Source: Marinovum sp. (lineage in GTDB: Bacteria; Pseudomonadota; Alphaproteobacteria; Rhodobacterales; Rhodobacteraceae). From it: 8,046 bases of DNA. Shown here one piece after another: positions 1-6,525 of the stretch. The first letter of the stretch is position 1. Each line of letters opens with the position of its first letter. The notes below the pieces were generated by a model. That model had not been told where the DNA came from. It saw only the letters and a program-made list of their open reading frames with translations, and ran no database searches. The DNA lies in assembly GCA_002684375.1 (NCBI GenBank), contig NYVC01000065.1:10177-18222 (forward strand), written 5' to 3'. A program made the position numbers and the translations under genes.

Positions 1-1
1 A

Positions 2-706
2 CGCCGTTTGGTGGTGATGCTTGATCCGGGCCATGGTGGCATCGACCCCGGCGCTGAAAACCGCGGTGTCAAAGAAGCCGATCTGATGCTGTTGTTGGCG
101 CGCGAGCTTAAAGACACCTTGCTGCGGACAGGGGATTATGACGTTTTATTGACCCGAGACGCTGATGTGTTTGTGTCTTTAGAAGACCGTGTGCGTCTGG
201 CCCATCAGCGGGGGGCTGATGTGTTTATATCGCTGCATGCAGATGCTTTGGCACAGGGCGTGGCCCATGGTGCGCGTATTTTCACCCTGTCGGATGAGGC
301 CTCAGATGCCGCCAGCGCAGCACTGGCTGAGCGTCATGACCGGCTGGATATTCTGTCGGGCATTGATCTCAATGGCGCCGATGATGTGGTGACGGATGTT
401 TTGCTGGATCTGGCGCGACTTGAAACGGCCCCTCGGGCAAGGGCGCTGGCAAAATCGGTGCTGGCCGGCATCGAGAACGCCACCGGAGACCTCTACAAAC
501 TGCCGTTGCAGCAAGCCGCATTTTCGGTGTTGAAGGCTGCGGATATACCGTCAATTTTGGTTGAGGCCGGTTTTTTATCGACCGATCAGGATCTGGACAA
601 CCTCGTTGATCCGCTTTGGCGGGCAGGGTTTATTGCCGGTTTGCGTGACGGGCTGGCCGCTTGGGTGATTTCAGATCGTGCCGAAGCCGTGTTGCGGCGC
701 CGCTGA
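2..706 (+). CDS. N-acetylmuramoyl-L-alanine amidase (Amidase_3), 5' partial
   Basis: Zinc-dependent periplasmic amidase that cuts the bond between N-acetylmuramic acid and the stem peptide during cell division and wall turnover. The frame is open to the window edge and enters the catalytic domain at once, so the real start, with any signal peptide or AMIN domain, lies upstream; the TTG/GTG/ATG codons at 8-19 are internal. The Amidase_3 signature is complete: zinc-ligand His in DPGHGG (codon 32-34), zinc-ligand Glu (74-76), zinc-ligand His in SLHADA (236-238) and catalytic Glu in LVEAGFLS (563-565). Between the second His and the catalytic Glu lies an acidic, helix-prone stretch (about 270-480). 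This matches the insertion that occludes the active site in AmiA/AmiB/AmiC-type amidases and is relieved by activators of the EnvC/NlpD type. The gene is convergent with selO. The family is certain; which amidase paralogue it is cannot be told from this fragment. Confidence 0.93.
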   Translation, partial: RRLVVMLDPGHGGIDPGAENRGVKEADLMLLLARELKDTLLRTGDYDVLLTRDADVFVSLEDRVRLAHQRGADVFISLHADALAQGVAHGARIFTLSDEASDAASAALAERHDRLDILSGIDLNGADDVVTDVLLDLARLETAPRARALAKSVLAGIENATGDLYKLPLQQAAFSVLKAADIPSILVEAGFLSTDQDLDNLVDPLWRAGFIAGLRDGLAAWVISDRAEAVLRRR

Positions 707-802
707 TGATCGGCTGTGGGGTTCGGACCGCCGCCTTGGCATCGCAGTTTAAATACAGTGTGCCGGGTTGCATATGCGCTGTCGCGGTTCAGGCTCTTTG
801 GA
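707..802. other. Convergent intergenic gap, no clear terminator
   Basis: This stretch of about 96 bp lies between the amidase stop and the selO stop on the opposite strand. I looked for a hairpin followed by a T-tract on both strands and found none. There is only the short palindrome GCATATGC and scattered 3-4 bp complementarities. Termination here is probably factor-dependent or uses weak structure. Confidence 0.5.
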
Positions 803-2221
803 TTACGTGCCGCAAAATGTGGCGGGCACCACTTCTTGCGGGGTGGGCGGCTGGGTTAAATCCGCAGCGTCGGGTTGGGTGTCATAGGGGCGCGCCAAGA
901 CCTTGCGTAGCCGGTGAAAGGGGGCGAAATCCCCCTCAACTGCGGCTGCTATCATTTGCTCAACACGGTGGTTGCGCGCAATAAACACCGGGTTATTCTG
1001 GGCCATCACCGTCTCTGCATCGGGGACATCGCACAGGCGCTGTCGCCAGCGTTCGGCCCAAGTGTCAAAACCTGCTGTATTGTCAAACTGGTCGCGGGCA
1101 TGGCCGGTGAGGAGGCCGCGAAACGTATTGGTGTAATCGACGCTGTTGTCGGCCATCAGTTGCAGCAGCTCTGTGATCAGAGTGTCGTCACCGGGGCGCA
1201 GCACGGTCAAGCCGATTTTTGCGCCATACGCGCGGCTCCAATGATCACGGATCAATTGTGGCATCGCATGGACGGCCGTGGTGAATAATGCGACGGCTTT
1301 CTCTTGGTCGGGCATCAGCGGGATCAAGGCGGTGGCGAGCTGTGCCATATTCCATACGATAATGTCGGGCTGGTTGGAAAACGCATAGCGACCCTGCCGG
1401 TCAATCGATGAAAACACTGCCATTGGGTCATAGTGGTCTAAAAAAGCGCAGGGACCATAATCGATGGTCTCGCCGGCGATTTGGCAATTGTCGGTGTTCA
1501 TCACCCCGTGAATAAATCCCACGGACATCCATTTTGCCACCAGTTGCGCTTGCGCGGCAATCACCGCATTCAGCAAACCCAGCGGGCCATCGGCGTCAGG
1601 GTAATGGCGATTGAGTGTATACTCCAGTAGTTTTTGCAAGGCAGTGACGTCGCCGCGCGCGGCAAATACCTGAAAGGTGCCGACCCGAATGTGGCTGGCG
1701 GCGACACGTGTCAGAACGGCGCCGGGCAGGGGGCTTTCGCGAAATACCGTCTCGCCTGTGCTCACAGCGGCCAGCGCCCGTGTGGTTGGGATGCCCAGCG
1801 CATGCATCGCCTCGCTCATCAGATATTCGCGCAACACCGGACCCAGCCAGGCGCGTCCGTCGCCGCGGCGCGAATAGGGGGTTGGGCCGGACCCTTTGAG
1901 CTGGATATCCCAGCGGCGGTTGTCGGACCCGCAGGTTTCGCCCAATAAGACCGCGCGCCCGTCCCCCAATTGCGGGGAATAATGGCCAAACTGATGGCCG
2001 GCATAAAGCTGGGCCAGTGGATCGGTGCCCTTGGCCAGACGGGTGCCGCTGAATACTTTGGCGTGCTCATCCTCTGTGCCGCTGGTGATACCAATTTCTT
2101 TGGCCAGTTCGGCATTATAGGCGATAAGCGTAGGATCTTTCACAGCCACGGGGTTGACGCGGCTAAAGAACACCTCGTCAAGGGCCGCATAGGTATTATC
2201 GAAGGGAATATTAAGGCGCAT
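803..2221 (-). CDS. selO: Protein adenylyltransferase SelO (YdiU/UPF0061 family)
   Basis: Pseudokinase-fold enzyme that transfers AMP from ATP to Ser/Thr/Tyr of target proteins; in studied bacteria and mitochondria it acts in oxidative-stress and redox control. The 472-aa product is about the normal bacterial length and family motifs run throughout: YAGHQFG (73-79), QLGDGRA (84-90), KGSGPTPYSR (109-118), LREYLMSEAM (130-139), HGVMNTDN (238-245), IDYGP (253-257) and GRYAF (277-281). By alignment from memory with Pseudomonas syringae SelO, K109 and E132 match the ATP-binding Lys/Glu pair, D244 the catalytic Asp, and N245 and D254 the metal ligands. The third-last residue is Cys (CGT end), where animal SelO carries selenocysteine. 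The start fits the family N-terminus, but no good Shine-Dalgarno precedes it. The gene lies 38 bp downstream of the GNAT gene and is probably cotranscribed with it. Confidence 0.95.
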   Translation of the reverse strand: MRLNIPFDNTYAALDEVFFSRVNPVAVKDPTLIAYNAELAKEIGITSGTEDEHAKVFSGTRLAKGTDPLAQLYAGHQFGHYSPQLGDGRAVLLGETCGSDNRRWDIQLKGSGPTPYSRRGDGRAWLGPVLREYLMSEAMHALGIPTTRALAAVSTGETVFRESPLPGAVLTRVAASHIRVGTFQVFAARGDVTALQKLLEYTLNRHYPDADGPLGLLNAVIAAQAQLVAKWMSVGFIHGVMNTDNCQIAGETIDYGPCAFLDHYDPMAVFSSIDRQGRYAFSNQPDIIVWNMAQLATALIPLMPDQEKAVALFTTAVHAMPQLIRDHWSRAYGAKIGLTVLRPGDDTLITELLQLMADNSVDYTNTFRGLLTGHARDQFDNTAGFDTWAERWRQRLCDVPDAETVMAQNNPVFIARNHRVEQMIAAAVEGDFAPFHRLRKVLARPYDTQPDAADLTQPPTPQEVVPATFCGT

Positions 2222-2259
2222 TGGGGATATATAGTATCTGACGGTTGAGAGAAAAGGGC

Positions 2260-2709
2260 CTACAGGTCGCGCAGCATCAGAGTGAAGGTGCGCCCACTGC
2301 GAAAGTGGGCCCGTTTGAACAGCCTTTTGGCACTGGCGTTTTCCTGCGAAGCGTGAATTTGAATGGATTTGATATCTGTTGACTTCAGCATCGCGGTCAG
2401 TTTGGTCATCACCTCACTGGCGATACCGCGCCCGCGCACGCCGCTGCGGACATAGATCTGGTCGATGGTACAATAATGTCCCATCAATTGCAGAGACCAC
2501 CCAAACGACAGCATGACATAGCCAACAGGCGCCCGCACCGGTCCGATCAGATAGGCGGCGGCATGCGGGCTGTTCGCCAGAACATGGGACAGACCTTGAC
2601 GTCGTTGCGCAGGGGAAACATCGATGCCTATTTCTTGATGGCACAGCATCACGAGACCTTCTAGCCGGTCTAGATCATCGGGTTTGGCAAGGGTTATGGC
2701 AGCACACAT
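2260..2709 (-). CDS. GNAT family N-acetyltransferase
   Basis: A 149-aa single-domain acyl-CoA-dependent acetyltransferase. The diagnostic motif A is present: strand TIDQIYVR (81-88) followed by the pyrophosphate-binding RGRGIA (R-x-x-G-x-A, 92-97) and a helix. Motif B follows as SIQIHASQENASAKRLFKRA (115-134), with N124, A127 and the L130-F131 pair typical of the family, then the FRSGRTFTLML terminal strand. The length is normal for a minimal GNAT protein. The substrate cannot be read from sequence: it could be a small molecule or a protein N-terminus or lysine. It lies between the nucleoside hydrolase (44 bp upstream) and selO (38 bp downstream) on the same strand, so it is probably the middle gene of a three-gene unit. 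No Shine-Dalgarno sequence precedes the ATG, and the leader just before it is AT-rich. Confidence 0.88.
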   Translation of the reverse strand: MCAAITLAKPDDLDRLEGLVMLCHQEIGIDVSPAQRRQGLSHVLANSPHAAAYLIGPVRAPVGYVMLSFGWSLQLMGHYCTIDQIYVRSGVRGRGIASEVMTKLTAMLKSTDIKSIQIHASQENASAKRLFKRAHFRSGRTFTLMLRDL

Positions 2710-2753
2710 ATAAATTGAATGTCGTTTTTTATCAGAGCTGTCCAGTGTAAAAT

Positions 2754-3695
2754 CTAAAGTCTTCCCAAGCGGTCGGTGAGCAGGTCAAAAAAACCGTCGG
2801 CATCCAGATCGCCGATAAACGTTGCATTCGGCGGCCGTTGTGTGACCCGCCACCAGTCGGCAACAGTCATACCCATGGTCAGCTCTGAGCTGGTTTCAAC
2901 TTCGACATTGATCAAGCGGCCTGAAAACAGTTCGGGTTTGAGCAGGTAGGCGGTGACACAGGGATCGTGCAGCGGTGCGCCGGCACTGCCGTATTTTGCC
3001 TTGTCGAAGCGTTCGAAAAAGTCAGTCATTTGCGCAACGGCGATGCCAACCTTTGTGCCAAGGGCGCGAAAGGCATCATTGCGTGGTTTGGTCACCAGCG
3101 CTTTATGGGTCACATCAAGCGGCATAACAACAATGGGTATCCCAGATTTAAAGACGATATCAGCGGCTTGCGGGTCCACGTAAATATTGAACTCTGCGGC
3201 CGGGGGGATGTTGCCAACTTCAAAATAAGCCCCGCCCATCAACACCAGTTCCCGAATGTTCGAGAGGATATCCGGGGCTTTTTGAATTGCAGTAGCGATA
3301 TTGGTCAGTGGACCCAAAGCGCACAGGGTGATTGAACCTGCAGGCTCTGCGCGGAGGGTTTCTATGATAAACTCCACCGCGTGTTGCTCTTGCAGCGGCA
3401 TAACCGGGTCGGGCAGGTCGGGACCATCGAGACCGGTCTTGCCATGCACATGTTCGGCCGTCACCAACGGCCGACCGATGGGGCGGTCGCAACCGGCAAA
3501 AACCTTGGTCTCGGGCTTTCCCGCCAGTTCACAAATCATCCGAGCATTTTTGGCTGTGGCCAGCAGTGGTACATTGCCTGCCACGATGGTCAAACCGAGA
3601 ACGTCGATATCTTCTGGGCTGGCCAAAGCGAGTAAAATAGCCACCGCGTCATCCTGCCCAGGATCCGTATCGATAATGATTCTATGTTTCTGCAT
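2754..3695 (-). CDS. Nucleoside hydrolase (inosine/uridine-preferring family)
   Basis: Calcium-dependent N-ribohydrolase that splits ribonucleosides into free base and ribose, a nucleoside-salvage step in the cytoplasm. Numbered from the upstream ATG at 3704 (316 aa), the family hallmarks are the N-terminal Asp cluster DTDPGQDDA (12-20), VAGN (41-44), HGKTGLDGP (87-95) with the active-site-region His, ALGPLTNIA (129-137), LMGGA (155-159), EFNIYVDP (171-178) and the C-terminal calcium Asp in HDP (246-248). All expected metal and ribose ligands are present, so the enzyme should be active. The two nearby His residues resemble the inosine/uridine and pyrimidine (CU-NH) groups; the exact base preference is unclear. 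I place the start at the second ATG (3695, 313 aa), because a perfect AGGAGG abuts the first ATG with no spacing but sits 9 nt before the second. It is probably the first gene of the minus-strand unit. Confidence 0.93.
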   Translation of the reverse strand: MQKHRIIIDTDPGQDDAVAILLALASPEDIDVLGLTIVAGNVPLLATAKNARMICELAGKPETKVFAGCDRPIGRPLVTAEHVHGKTGLDGPDLPDPVMPLQEQHAVEFIIETLRAEPAGSITLCALGPLTNIATAIQKAPDILSNIRELVLMGGAYFEVGNIPPAAEFNIYVDPQAADIVFKSGIPIVVMPLDVTHKALVTKPRNDAFRALGTKVGIAVAQMTDFFERFDKAKYGSAGAPLHDPCVTAYLLKPELFSGRLINVEVETSSELTMGMTVADWWRVTQRPPNATFIGDLDADGFFDLLTDRLGRL

Positions 3696-3704
3696 GTTCC
3701 GCAT

Positions 3705-3710
3705 CCTCCT
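3705..3710 (-). promoter_or_regulatory. Shine-Dalgarno AGGAGG deciding the nucleoside hydrolase start
   Basis: On the minus strand a perfect AGGAGG lies directly against an in-frame ATG (3704-3702), which leaves no room for initiation. It is 9 nt from the next in-frame ATG (3695-3693), a normal spacing. This favours the shorter 313-aa product beginning MQKHRII. Confidence 0.75.
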
Positions 3711-3880
3711 CGGCGGTACAGTCTCAATTTGTGTTCGACAAGTCCAGAGCGCAGCCGGCGCTTTTGAGGCTAATGCTCCCAGACGGCTGGCGCTAAATTA
3801 CGAGCAGATTTTTAAGTTAATAATGTCCCAAAAGCTTTGACTGGATTTTTGTGCCAATATGCGCAGTTTAATTCGCACCG

Positions 3881-3910
3881 TAATCAAATCCGATTAAAAG
3901 AATCGGGATT
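3881..3910. repeat. Overlapping imperfect inverted repeats upstream of the DUF4856 promoter
   Basis: Two interleaved dyads are visible. TAATC (3881-3885) and GATTA (3892-3896) face each other across 6 bp. AATCCGATT (3887-3895) is mirrored by AATCGGGATT (3901-3910), with one extra G, across AAAAG. The second ends inside the TTGACA hexamer. They could be a second regulator site (activator or repressor) or chance AT-rich symmetry. Confidence 0.4.
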
Positions 3911-3914
3911 GACA
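3909..3914 (+). promoter_or_regulatory. Candidate -35 element TTGACA of the DUF4856/iron operon
   Basis: An exact match to the sigma-70 -35 consensus, 71 nt upstream of the chosen start codon. At 16-18 bp spacing I do not find a good -10; the nearest candidates are CAGTAT (3935-3940, 20-bp spacer) or CAATAT further down. The promoter call therefore rests mainly on the hexamer and the adjacent operator. Confidence 0.45.
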
Positions 3915-3918
3915 TATC

Positions 3919-3933
3919 TGACTAAATTAGTCA
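3919..3933. promoter_or_regulatory. Perfect 15-bp dyad, iron-responsive operator candidate
   Basis: TGACTAA-A-TTAGTCA is a perfect 7-bp inverted repeat around one base. Its outline TGA-N9-TCA is the spacing described for the alphaproteobacterial iron-responsive box bound by RirA in Rhizobiales and by the related Rhodobacterales factor ('Iron-Rhodo-box'). It begins 5 bp after a TTGACA hexamer and 52 bp before the start codon, where a bound repressor would block RNA polymerase. The first long downstream genes include Fe(III) transport, which fits iron control. The dyad is seen directly; the regulator is inferred. Confidence 0.65.
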
Positions 3934-3984
3934 CCAGTATGCAATATGTTGGATAAAATGGCGAACGAAGAGGACGACGTAGAC

Positions 3985-5406
3985 ATGAAGAAATCAATCA
4001 ATAGTTTTGGGGCCGCAGGCGCTGTAATTGCGTTCCTGAGCCCGCTTGCTTTGGCAAGTGCAGCCTATAGCGACGCCACGTATGGTCCGTTTCCGGTGAC
4101 CGTCAAAGGGTATAGTGGCAGCAAGACTAACTCGGTGTCTTATACCGGTCAGATTGCCCGCCACGTGTTGCATGACAGCCTGAAAAAGCTGGCTTCCAAA
4201 GGCGATGGTGGTGGGAATGCGGCCAACCTGCAGGCTGAAATGATGGCTTACTTTGGTGGCTCTGACAATAACAAAGCCATCATCGCCCCTGTCGATAAAG
4301 GCGATTTTAACATCAAGCAAGAGACGCTTAACGAAATTTCAAAAGGCAAAAACCTGTCTGGTAAGTCTTACAAGGGCGTTGTGAACGGCTGGCCGGGTCA
4401 GATGACCGGTGCCGAGGTGCTTGCGTCGATGATTGAACATGCGGCCGCCACGAAAGGCGGGTTTGACCCCGTGACGGGGTATAATTATCCGCAGCTGATC
4501 TCGAAATTTGCTATGGGCGCGGTGTTTTACAATCAGGCCGTTGACAACTATCTTGATGAAAAGCTTGCCGCTGACAACAAGCCAAACAGCAAACCGTATA
4601 AAGACGGCGCGCATTACACAGGGAAAGAACATGTCTGGGACGAGGCGTTCGGGTACTGGGGTGCAGCCGCCCACAGCCTCAATCTGAGTGCAAAAGAAAA
4701 CTACGAGGTTGCCAAGATGAAAAACCTCGCCGCGGCCGATGCCGATGGTGATGGGCTAATCGACCTTAAATCAGAGATGACATTTGCGCATGCGTATTAT
4801 GCTTCTAGCTTTGATAAGGGTGGCAAGACCAACTATATGAGTACGGTGACCCAAGCCTTTATTGATGGTCGCCAATTGATTTCGGACGCCAATGGCGAGA
4901 ACCTAACGGATGCCCAGCGGGCGCAGTTGATGGGCTATGCTGATGTGATCGGAACCAACTGGGAAAAAGTCATCGCAGAATCTGTGTTTAAATATGCTGG
5001 GTCGGTTTACAACGACATCAACAAACTTGGTGAACTGCTGGAATCAAACGGCGATACCGCAAAGGCTTTCTCGACCTATTGCAAACATTGGGGCGAGTTG
5101 AAGGGCTTTTCAATGGCGCTGCAAGCGGGTAAAGAAAACCTTGGCGAAACCGCTGTAAAGCTGAACCGGATGATTGGCTTTGGTCCGGTGCTTCTGAATG
5201 CGTCGCAGGTGACAGGTATGGATTCTCAGGGCAACTTCACAAAAGACGAAGCTATGTCATGGGGTGATTATCAGCTGCATATGTTGAAAATCCAGAAACT
5301 GATGGTTGACCGTTTTGGGGTTACCGCTAGAGCGAAGGATCAAACAGGTAACATGGCGGCGCTTGCCGGTAAGTTGGGCGATGCAAACAGCGCTGAAAAT
5401 GACTGA
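3985..5406 (+). CDS. Secreted DUF4856 domain protein
   Basis: The product has no established biochemical function. The start is placed at ATG 3985 (473 aa), not the in-frame ATG 3946: GAAGAGGA (3967-3974) lies 10 nt upstream and a clean signal peptide follows (KK at 2-3, hydrophobic 8-24, likely cleavage after ALASA at 26). There is no lipobox Cys, so the protein should be soluble in the periplasm. DUF4856 is recognised by EHVWDEAFGYWG (215-226), the upstream AEMMAYFGG (84-92) and the late CKHWGELKGFSMALQ (366-380). An acidic loop DADGDGLID (252-260) resembles a calcium-binding EF-hand/dockerin loop, but the closing Glu is one residue late (E264). Weaker DxNG- and DxxGN-type loops occur at 301-306 and 413-417. 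The protein is mostly helical in character. It is first in an operon with Fe(III) transport genes, which suggests a periplasmic metal-linked role; that role is inference. Confidence 0.8.
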   Translation: MKKSINSFGAAGAVIAFLSPLALASAAYSDATYGPFPVTVKGYSGSKTNSVSYTGQIARHVLHDSLKKLASKGDGGGNAANLQAEMMAYFGGSDNNKAIIAPVDKGDFNIKQETLNEISKGKNLSGKSYKGVVNGWPGQMTGAEVLASMIEHAAATKGGFDPVTGYNYPQLISKFAMGAVFYNQAVDNYLDEKLAADNKPNSKPYKDGAHYTGKEHVWDEAFGYWGAAAHSLNLSAKENYEVAKMKNLAAADADGDGLIDLKSEMTFAHAYYASSFDKGGKTNYMSTVTQAFIDGRQLISDANGENLTDAQRAQLMGYADVIGTNWEKVIAESVFKYAGSVYNDINKLGELLESNGDTAKAFSTYCKHWGELKGFSMALQAGKENLGETAVKLNRMIGFGPVLLNASQVTGMDSQGNFTKDEAMSWGDYQLHMLKIQKLMVDRFGVTARAKDQTGNMAALAGKLGDANSAEND

Positions 5407-5421
5407 TAGTTAATACAAGGC

Positions 5422-5447
5422 GGCCAGCGGAGATGTCTTCGCTGGCT
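5422..5447 (+). other. Strong intercistronic hairpin without T-tract
   Basis: GGCCAGCGGAG and CTTCGCTGGCT pair over 11 positions (two G-U in the RNA) around an ATGT tetraloop, 15 bp after the DUF4856 stop. The next bases are GACCACGGGGGG, not a run of T, so this is not a canonical intrinsic terminator. It could protect the 3' end of the upstream mRNA, mark a processing site, or partly attenuate transcription into the downstream transport genes. Confidence 0.65.
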
Positions 5448-5471
5448 GACCACGGGGGGTTCTAAAAAAAC

Positions 5472-6521
5472 GTGTCGCAACCATTAGACTTCTTTCTGAG
5501 CATTTTTGAGCATTTTGGGGATCCAAAAAAACGAGTCTTTTTGGGCTATATTCTTCTGTCTATTTTGATCGCGTTTATCTGGTTGCTCGTTGCCCGCAAA
5601 ATGTCGCTGCGCGCCGCAATTAAGAAGGTTTTTGATAAAAAGATATTTTTCTCAAAAAGCTCGCGTGGCGATTATTCTATTTTCTTTTTAAACCGCGTTT
5701 TCACCCTCTTTATTTCGCCACTGCTGTTAACCCAATTGGTTGTCGCCACCGGTCTGTTCCATGTCTTACATAGAATTGATTGGCCCGAGTTTCCCGCAGC
5801 GGCCTCGCTGCCGACCCTGCTGATTGTCGTGGCGTTTACAGTGACGATTTTTGTTCTGGATGATCTGACCAAATATATTGTTCACCGCTGGATGCATAAA
5901 TGGCCACTGCTATGGGCGCTGCATAAAACCCATCATTCTGCGACCAACCTGACGCCGCTGACGATCTATCGGACACATCCTCTGGAAGGCATTATTTTTT
6001 CGTTGCGCAGCGCGTTCACCCAGGGTGTGGCACTGTCAATTTTTTTCTATTGGTTTGGTGATAAAGTCGATCTCATGACGGTACTTGGGGTAAATGTACT
6101 GGTGTTCACCTTTAATGTTGCCGGTTCCAACCTGCGCCATTCGCATATCGGTATCCGCTATTGGCGCTGGTTGGAATATGTGTTGATTTCCCCAGCGCAA
6201 CACCAGTTGCATCATTCGGTCGCGGTTCAGCATCATGACAAGAACTTTGGGGCGACGCTGGCTGTTTGGGATTGGCTATTCGGATCTCTGCATCACTCGG
6301 TCGAAACCGACGATCTGACGCTGGGGTTGGGTCAGGGCGAACCTGATATTGACCACAGTCTATACGCCATGTATCTGCGCCCGCTTGTTGAAATATATCG
6401 ATATCTTCGGCGCGGGGCACGCGCCATAGCCTTTAAAATAGCCATTTGGTTTAGACCTATCCTGTCCGTCGAATGGCTGTTACACCCGTCTGGAAATACC
6501 AAGACAAAAGATCAGGAATAA
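5472..6521 (+). CDS. Membrane di-iron sterol desaturase/fatty acid hydroxylase family protein
   Basis: A 349-aa integral membrane oxygenase-type protein. Superfamily members bind two irons through a cluster of histidines and use O2 to hydroxylate or desaturate lipids such as sterols, fatty acids, carotenoids or alkylglycerols. The His boxes are all present: HRWMH (138-142, HX3H), HKTHH (151-155, HX2HH), RTHP (H169), HSH (223-225), HQLHH (244-248, HX2HH) and HHDKN (254-258), followed by the usual WDWLFGSL. Hydrophobic segments lie near 22-41, 76-97, 113-134 and 184-216. GTG is the only plausible full-length start, because an in-frame TAA lies 9 nt upstream (5463-5465) and the next Met (44) would remove the first membrane helix. 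The Shine-Dalgarno is poor (a G-run at 5454-5459). The stop is 4 bp from the next gene's ATG, so it belongs to the iron-transport operon. The substrate is unknown. Confidence 0.88.
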   Translation: MSQPLDFFLSIFEHFGDPKKRVFLGYILLSILIAFIWLLVARKMSLRAAIKKVFDKKIFFSKSSRGDYSIFFLNRVFTLFISPLLLTQLVVATGLFHVLHRIDWPEFPAAASLPTLLIVVAFTVTIFVLDDLTKYIVHRWMHKWPLLWALHKTHHSATNLTPLTIYRTHPLEGIIFSLRSAFTQGVALSIFFYWFGDKVDLMTVLGVNVLVFTFNVAGSNLRHSHIGIRYWRWLEYVLISPAQHQLHHSVAVQHHDKNFGATLAVWDWLFGSLHHSVETDDLTLGLGQGEPDIDHSLYAMYLRPLVEIYRYLRRGARAIAFKIAIWFRPILSVEWLLHPSGNTKTKDQE

Positions 6522-6525
6522 AAGA

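Larger units (their letters stand above)
3711..3984. promoter_or_regulatory. Divergent intergenic control region
   Basis: About 270 bp separate the divergent nucleoside hydrolase and DUF4856 genes. The half near the nucleoside hydrolase is mixed in composition and contains a small 5-bp stem, AGCGC/GCGCT (3748-3762), in its probable leader; I could not assign that gene a convincing -35/-10 pair. The half near the DUF4856 gene is AT-rich and carries the operator-like dyads and the TTGACA box listed separately. I see no small gene or RNA here. Confidence 0.6.

Noticed and set aside
715..735. GGTTCGG motif resembling a tRNA T-loop after the amidase
   Set aside because: No matching acceptor, D or anticodon stems can be drawn around it.
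661..1288. Plus-strand open frames (661-984, 914-1288) running into selO from the amidase end
   Set aside because: They are the antisense strand of the conserved SelO C-terminal coding region, with no motif of their own.
3748..3765. Small stem AGCGC/GCGCT followed by TTTT, terminator-like on the plus strand
   Set aside because: The stem is only 5 bp, no plus-strand gene ends upstream of it, and it lies in the leader of the divergent nucleoside hydrolase.
3301..3840. Plus-strand open frame of 179 codons across the nucleoside hydrolase gene and intergenic region
   Set aside because: It mostly mirrors the nucleoside hydrolase; the translation is rich in Ser/Ala/Arg with no recognisable domain and it lacks a ribosome site.
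3946..3984. Upstream ATG giving a 13-residue longer DUF4856 protein
   Set aside because: The extra residues are acidic and would precede and spoil a clean signal peptide. ATG 3985 has a well-spaced GAAGAGGA sequence and begins with the typical MKK.
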